A stretch of 64,000 nucleotides of DNA, from contig JAQWPL010000026.1 in assembly GCA_029245395.1 (NCBI GenBank), forward strand, positions 110,044-174,043, written 5' to 3'. This DNA is from Gammaproteobacteria bacterium. GTDB lineage: Bacteria; Pseudomonadota; Gammaproteobacteria; Pseudomonadales; Pseudohongiellaceae. A program made the position numbers and the translations under genes. Below, in pieces: positions 9,183 through 19,162 of the stretch (position 1 is its first letter; every line of letters begins with the position of its first letter). The notes below the pieces were generated by a model, which was not told the DNA's origin, made no database searches, and worked only from the letters and a program-made list of their open reading frames with translations.

Positions 9183-9704
9183 ATGTTTACTTTCCGTGAA
9201 GCACATTCAGGCGATGCTGAGCGCATTGCCAACTTGCATGCTGCCAGTTGGCAGCGCACTTTCCGGGGTAATTTCACGGACGCCTATCTTGATAGTGATG
9301 TGTTTACAGAACGTCAGGAATTCTGGAAAACAAGCCTGACTCATCCTGGCGATAATCAACGTGTAATTATTGCCAAATCAGAGACAGCCTTAACTGGTTT
9401 TCTCTGCGTGTTTGGAGGCGAGGATCCTCAATGGGGATCTTTTATAGATAATTTACATGTAAATAATATCTATCAGGGGCAGGGTGTAGGGTCTGACCTG
9501 ATGATCCAGGCTTCAGGTTGGTTACAAAAATATTTCAATGAATATGGTGTGTACCTGCACGTTTGGGAGTCAAACCCGGCGTTGCACTTTTATGAACAGT
9601 TAGGAGGGCGCAACACCGGCCTGGTGGAAGAAGAAAATCCCGATGGTGGTGTTGGCAAGTATTTTCGTATGGTATGGGATAAACCTAAGTTTATTATCCG
9701 GTGA
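9183..9704 (+). CDS. GNAT-family N-acetyltransferase
   Basis: A 173-aa acetyl-CoA-dependent acyltransferase. It has the GNAT N-terminus FREAHSGDAERIANLHAASW, the beta-4 strand FIDNLHVNNIYQGQGVGSDLM with the Q-x-x-G-x-G acetyl-CoA pyrophosphate loop, and a C-terminal LHVWESNPALHFYEQLGG motif B. The substrate cannot be told from sequence. An AACAGGA ribosome site lies about 15 bases before the ATG. It is the last gene of the accessory segment before the dehydrogenase at 9811. Confidence 0.85.
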   Translation: MFTFREAHSGDAERIANLHAASWQRTFRGNFTDAYLDSDVFTERQEFWKTSLTHPGDNQRVIIAKSETALTGFLCVFGGEDPQWGSFIDNLHVNNIYQGQGVGSDLMIQASGWLQKYFNEYGVYLHVWESNPALHFYEQLGGRNTGLVEEENPDGGVGKYFRMVWDKPKFIIR

Positions 9705-9810
9705 TTTCTGGCTGGTTTTACAAATCCCTTCTTCATATACTGCGTTTGGGTTTAAATAATTCGGCACACTGGTTTTCGTTAATGGCTTAAATGCCTCTAG
9801 AGATTTAATT

Positions 9811-11676
9811 ATGTCTTCACGTCCTGTATTCCTTCTAATTCCTGCCATTTTGGCGGCTATGCCTACCATGGCGCAGGATACTGTGGTTTCTACAGATATT
9901 AATGCCAATGGCGAGCGCTTATATGAAGAAACCTGTGCTACCTGTCATGCCATGCCTGTAGAAACCAAATCGCCCCCCATAGACACATTACAACGGATGG
10001 GGCCGCGGGCAATCCGTTATGCCATGACGAATGGCAAGATGAAAGTTCAGGCGGAAGGACTGGGTGACCAGGGTATTACGGATGTAGTGGCTTACCTGTC
10101 TGCTTCAGCAGACGTGAACAATAGCTGGATCAATGCAAATTTATGTCCTGCAGAACGTATGGATGTGGATACAGGCGAGCCCACTATCTGGACCCAGGGT
10201 TTTGACCTCATGAATCATCGCCATCTGACAGCAGAGCAGGCCGGACTTACTACGCGGGACATGGGCAATCTTGAACTGGCCTGGTCCATGGGCTTTCCCT
10301 CCGCTGCCAATATGCGCTCCCAGCCAGCTATTGTGGGAAATACCATGTATTACCCCATCGTCGATTCGGGGCAATTATTTGCCCTGGATATTGGTGGCCA
10401 AACACCTTGCGTGAAATGGGTATATGAACATGACATTCCCTTGCGCACCACAATTGGCTATCACACGGTGGATGATCGCCCGGTACTGGTTTTTGCCGAT
10501 GTCTCGGCACACACCCTGTTAATGGATGCGGTTACTGCAGAAATCCTTTGGGATGTCAGTGTCCAGGTCACCAGTGTGTCAAATGTCACTGCTATGCCGG
10601 TGCTTTATGGAGATCGTGTCTATGTGCCCATTTCTTCAGGTGAATTAAATATGGGCGCAGCGGCCGATTATGAATGCTGTACCAGTCATGGGGCCTTAGT
10701 TGCCCTGGATGTGCGCAGCGGTGAGCGGCTTTGGGTCTACCGCACTATGGAAGACGCACAACCGACCACCATCAGCCGTGTTGGTACTCAACAATGGGGG
10801 CCTTCCGGTGCGCCGATCTGGACCGCGCCGGCGATTGATGAACAACGCAACCTGCTCTATGTGGGTACAGGGGAGAACACCTCAGCACCAGCTACCGATA
10901 CCAGTGATGCCATCCTCGCCATCAATATGGATGATGGGTCTTTAGCCTGGAAATTCCAGGCTACAGAAAATGATATTTTCCTGACAGGATGTATGCGCGA
11001 ACCGGATGGTCCGAACTGTCCGCCTGAATACAGTATCAATCTGGATGTAGATTTTGGCGCTGCCATCATGCTGGCTCAACGCAGTGATGGTTCAGATCTG
11101 GTGCTGGCAGGCCAGAAAAGTGGGGTTGTCTGGGCCCTTGAACCCGATTCTGGTGAGTTGGTCTGGAATACCAAGATTGGTCCCGGGGGTGCCTCGGGCG
11201 GCGTGCACTGGGGCATGGCTTTTGATGGCGAGAAAGTTTACGCACCCAATAACCTATCTACTGGCCAAACGGCCGATGGTGCTGACCCAGGCCTGTTTGC
11301 GCTGAATGTAAATACTGGCGCTATTGAATGGGAATACCATCACACACCGGATTGCTCAGGCAACCGCAAGGAAAACATACCCAGTTGCGATAGAAACTGG
11401 GGCATGTCAGCCGCAACGATTCTTGTGGATGGTGCCGTAGTGCAAGGTGCCAACGACGGTTTTGTGAAGGTGTTTGACAGCCAAAGCGGCGAGCCTATTT
11501 TTACTTACGATACGGCGCGTACATTTAACACACTCAACGGTGTAGAAGGCAAAGGTGGCGCCATCGACAACTTTTCTATCTGGGCGGCCAATGGCACTTT
11601 GTTTGTGCAATCGGGTTACGGCCTAATGGGGATTCCAGGGAATGTGCTGCTGGCTTTTAAACCAGCGACTCCCTGA
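9811..11676 (+). CDS. Secreted cytochrome c / PQQ-binding dehydrogenase (polyvinyl-alcohol-dehydrogenase-like)
   Basis: A 621-aa precursor with a signal peptide ending near residue 21 (AMPTMAQ-D). A small cytochrome c domain follows, with CATCH (C42, C45, H46) and a later methionine ligand candidate in TNGKMK. Then comes an eight-bladed PQQ-type propeller from about residue 120. Propeller marks are the adjacent cysteines in YECCTSHGALVALD, WGPSGAPIWTAPAID, VGTGENTS and repeated GxxxW blade closures. This domain order matches periplasmic PVA-dehydrogenase-type quinohaemoproteins that oxidise alcohols and pass electrons to cytochrome c. The substrate is unknown. No pqq synthesis genes are in the window. 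Confidence 0.85.
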   Translation: MSSRPVFLLIPAILAAMPTMAQDTVVSTDINANGERLYEETCATCHAMPVETKSPPIDTLQRMGPRAIRYAMTNGKMKVQAEGLGDQGITDVVAYLSASADVNNSWINANLCPAERMDVDTGEPTIWTQGFDLMNHRHLTAEQAGLTTRDMGNLELAWSMGFPSAANMRSQPAIVGNTMYYPIVDSGQLFALDIGGQTPCVKWVYEHDIPLRTTIGYHTVDDRPVLVFADVSAHTLLMDAVTAEILWDVSVQVTSVSNVTAMPVLYGDRVYVPISSGELNMGAAADYECCTSHGALVALDVRSGERLWVYRTMEDAQPTTISRVGTQQWGPSGAPIWTAPAIDEQRNLLYVGTGENTSAPATDTSDAILAINMDDGSLAWKFQATENDIFLTGCMREPDGPNCPPEYSINLDVDFGAAIMLAQRSDGSDLVLAGQKSGVVWALEPDSGELVWNTKIGPGGASGGVHWGMAFDGEKVYAPNNLSTGQTADGADPGLFALNVNTGAIEWEYHHTPDCSGNRKENIPSCDRNWGMSAATILVDGAVVQGANDGFVKVFDSQSGEPIFTYDTARTFNTLNGVEGKGGAIDNFSIWAANGTLFVQSGYGLMGIPGNVLLAFKPATP

Positions 11677-11685
11677 TTACGGTCA

Positions 11686-12753
11686 TTAACGGGCTGGAAG
11701 GATGTCTTTCAGCTCTTTCCTGGCGTGGCGAATGCACTGCTCAGTAGTATCCCAGTCAATACAGGCATCGGTAACTGACACTCCGTATTGCAGTTGCGTC
11801 AAATCTTCAGGAATATCCTGCCGCCCGGCACTGAGATTGCTTTCAATCATCAGGCCGATAATGGATGTGTTGCGGTCAAGAATCTGCTTGACCACATTTT
11901 CCAGCACCATCGGTTGCAGGTTGTGATCCTTGTTGGAATTGGCGTGGCTGCAATCAATCATGATATTGCTTGAAACACCGGCCTTTTCACATTTTTCCTC
12001 GCACTGGCCAACACTAACTTCATCGTAGTTTTGTATACCGCGGCCACCACGCAGGACCATATGCGCGTAGGGGTTACCCTTCGTATGAACGACGCTTACC
12101 TTGCCTTTGGGATCTATACCGAGAAAACGGTGAGGGCTGCTGACGGCTTGCATGGCATTGATGGCTACATCCAGGCCGCCGTCGGTACCATTCTTGAAGC
12201 CAACCGGGCAGGACAGGCCGCTGGACATTTCCCGGTGAGTCTGTGATTCCGTTGTCCGTGCGCCTATTGCAGACCAGGTAATGATGTCATGCAGGTACTG
12301 GGGTGAAATAGGATCCAGTGCTTCGGTGGAGGTCGGCAGGCCCAGGGCGCTGAGCTTTAACAGCAGACGTCGGCCCTTGTGCAGACCTTCTTCAATTTTG
12401 AAGCTGTCGTTCATGTCCGGATCATTGATCAGGCCTTTCCAGCCTGTGGAGGTGCGGGGTTTTTCAAAATACACACGCATGACCAGAACAAGGGTGTCAC
12501 TGACTTCATCGGCCAGTTGCTTGAGCTTATCGGCGTATTCCAGCGCCGCATCCACATCATGAATTGAGCAGGGACCGACGACGATGAAGATCCGATGATC
12601 TTTACGATCTAGTATATTGAGCAGTATCTGCCGATTTTGTTCCACCAGTTGGGCTGTGTCACCGAACAGTGGGAGACGCTCTTTCAACTGCTCAGGTGTG
12701 ATGAGCGTCTGGTACTCATCAATATTGAGATTTTCAGTAATCCGATCCGACAT
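11686..12753 (-). CDS. 3-deoxy-7-phosphoheptulonate (DAHP) synthase, class I
   Basis: The 355-aa enzyme joins phosphoenolpyruvate and erythrose 4-phosphate, the first step of the shikimate pathway. It has the class I (AroF/G/H) hallmarks VVGPCSIHD, RVYFEKPRTSTGWKGLINDP, GARTTESQTHREMSSG, VGFKNGTDG and IDCSHANSNKDH. The N-terminal extension that carries the feedback inhibitor site in AroF/G enzymes is present, so regulation by an aromatic amino acid is likely, but I cannot say which one. It lies tail to tail with the PQQ dehydrogenase gene, 9 bases apart. Confidence 0.95.
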   Translation of the reverse strand: MSDRITENLNIDEYQTLITPEQLKERLPLFGDTAQLVEQNRQILLNILDRKDHRIFIVVGPCSIHDVDAALEYADKLKQLADEVSDTLVLVMRVYFEKPRTSTGWKGLINDPDMNDSFKIEEGLHKGRRLLLKLSALGLPTSTEALDPISPQYLHDIITWSAIGARTTESQTHREMSSGLSCPVGFKNGTDGGLDVAINAMQAVSSPHRFLGIDPKGKVSVVHTKGNPYAHMVLRGGRGIQNYDEVSVGQCEEKCEKAGVSSNIMIDCSHANSNKDHNLQPMVLENVVKQILDRNTSIIGLMIESNLSAGRQDIPEDLTQLQYGVSVTDACIDWDTTEQCIRHARKELKDILPAR

Positions 12754-12871
12754 GGCTAAACCTTTTGAGGAAGAACTGCACTTTGTGAAAAGGCGCGCAT
12801 TATAAAGGGGAAATGCAGTTGATACACTGGCAATTAGTCCATTTCAGGCAAAACAAGCCGTAAAAGGATGC

Positions 12872-15800
12872 TCAGGAAGGAGGATCGAGGGATATTTCCC
12901 GGAAACAGGGTATCGCAGTAAAAAACAAGGCTGTGCGTACTGGCCCCTGTTCCATTTCGGTGAACAAGCGGGCGTAGGCAACTAATTGCCCGCGGTATTG
13001 CTCAACCTGCCTGTCCAGGAAGCACTCAAGGGTTTCCTGGTCAGCAGGGCGCGAGGATTTGTAATCGATAATCCAGCGTTGACCTTCTTTATCTCGAAAA
13101 GTCCGGTCAATGACATATTCCTGACGGCTGCCTCCAGTGAAATCACTGAGCGACAATTCACTGCCCTGTTCAGCGTATTCATCCAGCATCATCCAGGTAA
13201 ATTGTTCGTGCTGACGGCAAGCCTCCAACTGCTGGTGGATTTCACCAATTACAGCATTTGGCTTATCAGTCAGACTTTCTACTTTACTGCGCCAAACTGG
13301 TTCCAATTTCTTAAGTTGGCTTGTATCGCCGGGATCGAGTTTGCCTTGCGCTATACGCATCAAACAATAGTGAATAATTTCACCTACCTGCTTTTCCAAC
13401 AAATGGTGGTGAGATGTGGTTTTTTCATTTGCACCCCCTGGTTCAGCCGGACTGTCATCAGCAAGAAGGGGAATCGAATTTCGCCAGGCAGGGGGGAGTC
13501 TGCGTGACAAAGTGTGAGCATTTTCTTCTTTAAACGGCACTCTGGGCTGTAACTCCGGTGGCACGAGAGTTTCGTCATTGATCCGTACTACTTCAATACC
13601 CCCAACATCCATTCGTTCTACCAATTGCGGCCAGATGTTTGCCAGCAGAGATCTTTTGGCTGGTGCCTTAAACTCTTCGCCATCATTGAACACGCTACCC
13701 AGTAGCAGGGCCTGCCTGATTGCTCTGGTGACAGCGACGTACAAGAGTCGCGTGGTTTCCATACGCTGTTCCAGCTCCAGCTCAAATTTCAGATAACGGT
13801 AGATGCTGTCTTTATCTCTGTCTCTGCCTTTTTGTGCGGGCAGGCTAAGTACAAGCCGTTCTTCCCCTTTACCGGTGATATGTTCTTTCCATTGCAACAA
13901 GGGGTTGTCATTACTGCCAGTGACTCTGTCCAGTCCGGGCACAATGACATGATGGAACTCAAGGCCCTTGGCCTTGTGAATGGTCATGATATGCAGATTG
14001 GCATCCGGGTGCTGACCGCTTCCATACATGGCGCCGACTTCGTTTTCAAAGAGGTGGATATCCTCGATATCACCTCCCGAATCATGTTCCTCGAGCAAAG
14101 TAAAAAACTGTTCAAGATTTTCTGCAAGGTTGTCTTCTTCAATGCTGGCGGGCCCACCCAGGAGAACCCAGAGATTCTCAATCCAGTCGCGCAGCGGCAG
14201 ACGTTGTCTTTGTTCTCTTGCCAATTGCAGGACGGGTAAGACTCTATCTAAAATTTCATGTGCTTCTGCGCTTAACTCAGTAACAGCGGAATAATACTGC
14301 AGGCTTTGCCAAAGTGAGCAGGGTTCTTTTAACGCATGTTCTTGTTTATATCGGGCAAGGCAATGGATGTCGGTAAGACGCAGGCCAAGCATCGGTGTGC
14401 GCAGCAGAGCTAACCAGGCAATAGTGTCTGCCGGGTTGAGCATACAGCGTGTCAGACTCAATAAATCGCGGATTACCGGGTAGGAGAGCAAAGGATCTAT
14501 TTCTGCCGCATTCCATTTCAGGTTGCGCTCACGCAAGACGGGAATAATAGTCTGCAGTTGATTTCTTGAGCGTACCAGGATCGCAATGCTTTCATCGGGG
14601 AAATCGCGCTGTATAGAGGTAATGGTCTCAGCCACTTTCAATGCTTCGGCATAACGTTGGCGCTCCTTGCCCATTTCCAACTCCTTGTCAGCACTGAACA
14701 GGCAGGTGCGTACACCGACAGCCGCTGAGCTCTCATTGACAGCGTCTGCCGGGTTATAACTAACTCCGCCACGGCTGATGTCATCTTGTGCCGGGAAAGC
14801 GCCCTGGAATACATCATTTACCCAACTGACTACGACAGCCTCACTACGAAAATTACTGGTCAGTTTTAAATCATCAAATCGTACATTGCCTATGCCGTTG
14901 TCGCGTGCTGCCAGGAACAGACCAACCCGGGCATTACGGAAGCCGTAACAGGATTGCATGCCGTCACCAACAATGAACAGTGTTCTGCCATCGCCTTCTT
15001 CCCAACCACGGGTTAGTTTTTTGAGTAAGTTAATCTGCATGGTGGACGTATCCTGAAATTCATCCACGAGAATATGCTTGAGGTGGTAGTCAAGGCGCAG
15101 TGCAAGGTCAGTTGGCTGCTCCTCATCACCCAGCGCTTCCAAAGCCGACGCACTGATATGGGGATAATCTGACAACTGATGCCTGGCGAACACCAGATTC
15201 AGCCGGGAAACCAGTTGCGGCAGGATAATCGTCAAGCTCTCCAGTACCCGCCACTGATTATCTTCAAACGTTGAGTCCGGAAGGAAGTGAAAGGTTTCAA
15301 GACTCGTAACCAACAAGGGGTCATGTGCCATTTCTTTTAACAAGGCAATTATATTGTCTTTGTGCTGTTTACGCAGAGCCTTGTCTTCTTTGCTGCCAGG
15401 CACAGTCTGAGCCGGAAATCCCTGGGCCGCCACCACGGTTTTACGCAGGGCAGGCTTGTCAGTTACAAGCAAGGAAACCAGCCCGCGCCATTGGTCAAGG
15501 CACCGTGCTGTGTTTTCTGGCAGGGCGTCATGCAATTCCCAGTCGCCGAGTACTGTGCTGTCATCAAGGGCAAGGTTTTCTGCGGCAAATTGCAGCGTTG
15601 GCAACAGGCGAGGCAGGTAGGGACTAAGGGCGTCATCCAGCTCAGAAAGTGCAGACTCTACAATATCAATGAGAGTTTGTTCCATCAGCTGGCGGGTTCT
15701 GTCTGGATTCAGACGAATTTCGAGGATATAGCTCAGCCACTGGTCGCGACTAAACAGTAGTTTACAAAACAAATTTTCCAGCGCCGCCCATTGATTATTC

Positions 15801-16351
15801 ATATGCCCAAGTAGCACTTCAAGTTCTTCGCCTAACTGGTTTTCCCTGTCGAGCTCTTTTAACGTATCCCTGACAGCCTCGCGAAATATCTCCAGGGGCT
15901 TTTCAGTAATGGCTGGCAACATTCCCAGCGCAGAAGTAACAGGTAACTGGGACACAAGGAACTGATTGAAGCTATCTATAGTGTTGATACGTAATCTGCC
16001 GGTATTGTCCAGCAGGGACCAGTTTAGCGCTGCATCCCTGTACAGAACGGCTCGCGCCAACTTCAATGTTGTTTGCTTGTGGTCTTCCTGTGTAGCAATA
16101 TCTGCATCGCTCAGTCGCTTTGCATCATTCAAATTTTCCAGTAACCGGTTGCGCATTTCTGCAGCGGCTTTGCGGGTAAAAGTAATAGCCAAAATTTCTT
16201 CAGGACGCTGACAGGTCGCCAACAGTTTCAGTATGCGTTGAGTGAGCAGTTCAGTTTTGCCTGAACCGGCAGGGGCCTGTACACAACAAGAGCGAGTGAG
16301 ATCCAGAGCCTGTTCCCTTTGCGCCAGATCTTGAGGGGAGTGGGAAATCAA
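12872..16351 (-). CDS. AddA-like UvrD/RecB-type helicase-nuclease
   Basis: A 1159-aa superfamily 1 helicase with a C-terminal nuclease domain. Walker A is APAGSGKTELLT (residues 26-37), the Walker B region is LVDEFQDTS near 430, and VAVTRA lies near the end of the helicase core. The RecB/AddA-type PD-(D/E)XK nuclease motif WIIDYKSSRP is near 1095. Together with the next gene it forms a double-strand-break end-processing pair equivalent to AddAB/RecBCD. It is translated second: the upstream AddB-like stop overlaps its start by 4 bases. No recC or recD is nearby. I avoid the symbol because this pair is divergent from classical AddAB. Confidence 0.85.
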   Translation of the reverse strand: MISHSPQDLAQREQALDLTRSCCVQAPAGSGKTELLTQRILKLLATCQRPEEILAITFTRKAAAEMRNRLLENLNDAKRLSDADIATQEDHKQTTLKLARAVLYRDAALNWSLLDNTGRLRINTIDSFNQFLVSQLPVTSALGMLPAITEKPLEIFREAVRDTLKELDRENQLGEELEVLLGHMNNQWAALENLFCKLLFSRDQWLSYILEIRLNPDRTRQLMEQTLIDIVESALSELDDALSPYLPRLLPTLQFAAENLALDDSTVLGDWELHDALPENTARCLDQWRGLVSLLVTDKPALRKTVVAAQGFPAQTVPGSKEDKALRKQHKDNIIALLKEMAHDPLLVTSLETFHFLPDSTFEDNQWRVLESLTIILPQLVSRLNLVFARHQLSDYPHISASALEALGDEEQPTDLALRLDYHLKHILVDEFQDTSTMQINLLKKLTRGWEEGDGRTLFIVGDGMQSCYGFRNARVGLFLAARDNGIGNVRFDDLKLTSNFRSEAVVVSWVNDVFQGAFPAQDDISRGGVSYNPADAVNESSAAVGVRTCLFSADKELEMGKERQRYAEALKVAETITSIQRDFPDESIAILVRSRNQLQTIIPVLRERNLKWNAAEIDPLLSYPVIRDLLSLTRCMLNPADTIAWLALLRTPMLGLRLTDIHCLARYKQEHALKEPCSLWQSLQYYSAVTELSAEAHEILDRVLPVLQLAREQRQRLPLRDWIENLWVLLGGPASIEEDNLAENLEQFFTLLEEHDSGGDIEDIHLFENEVGAMYGSGQHPDANLHIMTIHKAKGLEFHHVIVPGLDRVTGSNDNPLLQWKEHITGKGEERLVLSLPAQKGRDRDKDSIYRYLKFELELEQRMETTRLLYVAVTRAIRQALLLGSVFNDGEEFKAPAKRSLLANIWPQLVERMDVGGIEVVRINDETLVPPELQPRVPFKEENAHTLSRRLPPAWRNSIPLLADDSPAEPGGANEKTTSHHHLLEKQVGEIIHYCLMRIAQGKLDPGDTSQLKKLEPVWRSKVESLTDKPNAVIGEIHQQLEACRQHEQFTWMMLDEYAEQGSELSLSDFTGGSRQEYVIDRTFRDKEGQRWIIDYKSSRPADQETLECFLDRQVEQYRGQLVAYARLFTEMEQGPVRTALFFTAIPCFREISLDPPS

Positions 16352-19143
16352 GACCCAGGCCCTCCAGCTTTTACAGGCTCTATAACTTCATCGATTCGGC
16401 AGACGGGCCTGATTTGGCAATAAGTGCAACTGCCGGCTTTCAACGGAGCAATGGCCACATAGCCACTGAGAAACTCTGTCACCAGGGCACCAAGCGATGC
16501 TTCCCAGTGATTTATCAGGGATTCCCAACTGGCCTCATCAGACAAACCATTCCATTTACCACGCAACTCCTCGACACTGACACCAGGATAGACGCCTTTG
16601 TCCTGCGCAAGTCCTCTAAATTCAGTATTTTCTATATTGACCTGAGCAAAAAAAGTGGCGACAACCGGTTCGGGATGGCGTTGTTCCTGGGCCACTGACA
16701 GGCTATACAACATCAATTGTGAATTAACCGGGCGCGCATCTTCCCAATCCACAGAGGTACTGCGTGAGGTTTTGTAATCCACCAGCACCAGTTTGTCTTC
16801 AGCTGTTTTATCTATCCTGTCGATGCGTAACTTCAGAGTCAGATTCTGGAATTGCCAGGTAGTCTCACACTCACTGTCCAGAACTGTGAAACTGCCACGT
16901 AAGCGTTCTTCTTCAAGCCATTGCAGTAGTAAGTCATGCAAGCGCCTTTTTTCCAGTGCACAGTATTTTTCGGTCATGGTGAATTTGTGCCTGGCAGCGG
17001 TTTCGATCACAGCGGCGTTGATAATGTCCGCAAGTTTTGTCTCCAGATCTTTGGGCTGCGTGGCAAATAAATTACTTTGGCTTTGCATATGCTTCCAGAA
17101 CATTTCCAGTACCAGGTGTACGAGGGTACCGGCATCCCTGGCTGACAAACCGGGCACCAGTTTTTCGAGCCTGTTTGCATCGAGTCGCTTGTTGGCAAAG
17201 TTACGAAATGGACAGTCGGCCTGGTCAGCCAATAGCAGGGAACCCCCGCTTGCTGTTTCACCTTCTTTCAGTGGGACAATGACCTCGTCTTTCAGGATAT
17301 CTAATTGTTTATTACTCTCTTGAGTAGTCGCCAGAGAATGTAGACTGGCGTCCAGATTACTCTTCAATTCATTTTCAAACTCTCCGCTCAGTTCTCCGTC
17401 CATTTCCAGCAGCATGGCAGCCGGTTTGACAGGAATGTCACCGTCCTGCAATGGAAAACTGAAGACAATATGTTGAGTACATCTATCTGCCAGGCCAGTG
17501 AGAAATGCTCTTGCCTGCTGCGTTTGCAGGTTGATGTCGGCTTGAGGGATACCTTTGGATTTTTGCAATGCGTAGGGAATGAACGGAGAGGGCATGGCCT
17601 GGGGTGGCCATTGTTTTTCAGACACGCCTGTCATCCAGCAATGGGTGAACTGCAACCCATCGGCTTCGATGGGAGTCAGTATCTGGATGGCTGCATCATG
17701 TGCAGATTGTTTCATCGCAGTACTTTCAGTCAGACGAAACAACAGTGCCAGGGCCTCATCCCGTGAAACATTGCCAATAATGGCAGTGAGTCGGTAATAA
17801 GTGGTAAGCAGCTCCGACCAGGATTCCAGTGCCCTGATATCGGATTTATTCAAGGATCGCGCACCGGGCCAACCAAGTGCTACCAACTGCTCTTCAAAAA
17901 GTTTGCCCCATGCCGCCAGATCCTGTTGGCGGCCAGCACCTGGTTTAATCAGTTGGTCGAATGCCATTAGAGCATCGGCAAGTATCGGTGACCAGGTGTC
18001 CCAGGATTCCTGGTTGCTGTAGTAGCGCAAGTCAGCATTACTGAGCTGGGGGATGTTTTTCCTGCGCAGGAAACGCTCCAGGTTTCCACGTGACGTTTCT
18101 TCTTCGTCGGCACCAACAAGATAGGGCGAGCGTATGATGCTACAAAATTTCAGGGTTGGCGTGTTATAGCTGTTTAAAGCCAGAAATTTGAGGGCAGCAT
18201 GGAGAAGTGGGTGGCTGCTTGCCGGACCTGAAACGGAGACATAATAAGGCCAGGAGGAGGAAGGCTGTAAGGATTGTGTTTCGGCTGCTGAATAAACTCT
18301 TGAAAATAAACGCTGCGTTTGCCTATGTCTCCCATACAGATCTGGAACAATGATCCCTATCCTGGCATCAGGCTGGTCTTCAATGACTTGTTTTGCCCAC
18401 TGCGCTGCTGCTACCAGTTCAGTGCTGGCATCCTGCAATCCGGCTTTGGTGATTGTCGGTGTGCAGGCAGGTGGGGAATATGGCGTCGACTCTTTGATTA
18501 TTTCTTCCAGCTCATCAAACAGAGACTGATAAAGCGGGGGAGATTGTTGGAAACCTGCCAGTATAAGATTGTCAGGAAGCGACAGGCCTTTTGCCTTGAC
18601 GACAGTGATAAGGCGTTCCAGTACCTGCACCAGAGTAATAAGAGATTTTTTTTCACAGAAAGCGGTGAAACTGTCACTCCATTCAAGAAAAGCATCCACA
18701 TCATCTACCGTCTTGTCTATACGGGAGGAACGGGGTGAGGAAAAGGATTGCAGTTCTTTTCTATCAATACACCACAGGTGTAGTAGTGACCAGGCCTCTT
18801 GAACAGCGCGGGCCGTGGCCGATTGATTGAGCAGATGTCCACCGCTGTCTGACTGGCTGATGACTTGTTGCCATAGCATTTTTTCCTGACTTGATTCCAG
18901 CAGAGTCAGTGCGGGGAAAGCATCGTTGCCGCTCTGGACCAGCATGTCGAATTGTTGCCTGATCCAGATATCCACCGGGAAGATGTTCGGCGTGGGGCAA
19001 ATAGTCTTGTTTTGTTGGCTGCGTACGTGCTGGCCATACAAGTCAAGCAACTGGGTGCTGGTGCGATGATTGGGGGTCAGAACCAGACAGCCGGCATCTA
19101 TAGCTGAAAGCAGGGTCAGGTCAGCGTCGGAAAATGATGCCAT
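16348..19143 (-). CDS. AddB-like PD-(D/E)XK nuclease with probable 4Fe-4S cluster (probable DNA repair protein)
   Basis: A 931-aa protein resembling the AddB-related family of about 900 aa called probable DNA repair protein. The N-terminus (LVLTPNHRTSTQLLDLYG) matches the inactivated helicase fold start of AddB without a Walker A lysine. The C-terminal nuclease has DCPFRNFA near residue 644, VDYKTS near 788 and GSCTYCQIRPVC near 906. One upstream cysteine plus three at the C-terminus is the AddB 4Fe-4S arrangement that staples the nuclease domain. It is co-transcribed with, and overlaps by 4 bases, the helicase gene downstream. Confidence 0.82.
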   Translation of the reverse strand: MASFSDADLTLLSAIDAGCLVLTPNHRTSTQLLDLYGQHVRSQQNKTICPTPNIFPVDIWIRQQFDMLVQSGNDAFPALTLLESSQEKMLWQQVISQSDSGGHLLNQSATARAVQEAWSLLHLWCIDRKELQSFSSPRSSRIDKTVDDVDAFLEWSDSFTAFCEKKSLITLVQVLERLITVVKAKGLSLPDNLILAGFQQSPPLYQSLFDELEEIIKESTPYSPPACTPTITKAGLQDASTELVAAAQWAKQVIEDQPDARIGIIVPDLYGRHRQTQRLFSRVYSAAETQSLQPSSSWPYYVSVSGPASSHPLLHAALKFLALNSYNTPTLKFCSIIRSPYLVGADEEETSRGNLERFLRRKNIPQLSNADLRYYSNQESWDTWSPILADALMAFDQLIKPGAGRQQDLAAWGKLFEEQLVALGWPGARSLNKSDIRALESWSELLTTYYRLTAIIGNVSRDEALALLFRLTESTAMKQSAHDAAIQILTPIEADGLQFTHCWMTGVSEKQWPPQAMPSPFIPYALQKSKGIPQADINLQTQQARAFLTGLADRCTQHIVFSFPLQDGDIPVKPAAMLLEMDGELSGEFENELKSNLDASLHSLATTQESNKQLDILKDEVIVPLKEGETASGGSLLLADQADCPFRNFANKRLDANRLEKLVPGLSARDAGTLVHLVLEMFWKHMQSQSNLFATQPKDLETKLADIINAAVIETAARHKFTMTEKYCALEKRRLHDLLLQWLEEERLRGSFTVLDSECETTWQFQNLTLKLRIDRIDKTAEDKLVLVDYKTSRSTSVDWEDARPVNSQLMLYSLSVAQEQRHPEPVVATFFAQVNIENTEFRGLAQDKGVYPGVSVEELRGKWNGLSDEASWESLINHWEASLGALVTEFLSGYVAIAPLKAGSCTYCQIRPVCRIDEVIEPVKAGGPGS

Positions 19144-19162
19144 GGATTTTCTTTAACAGCTC

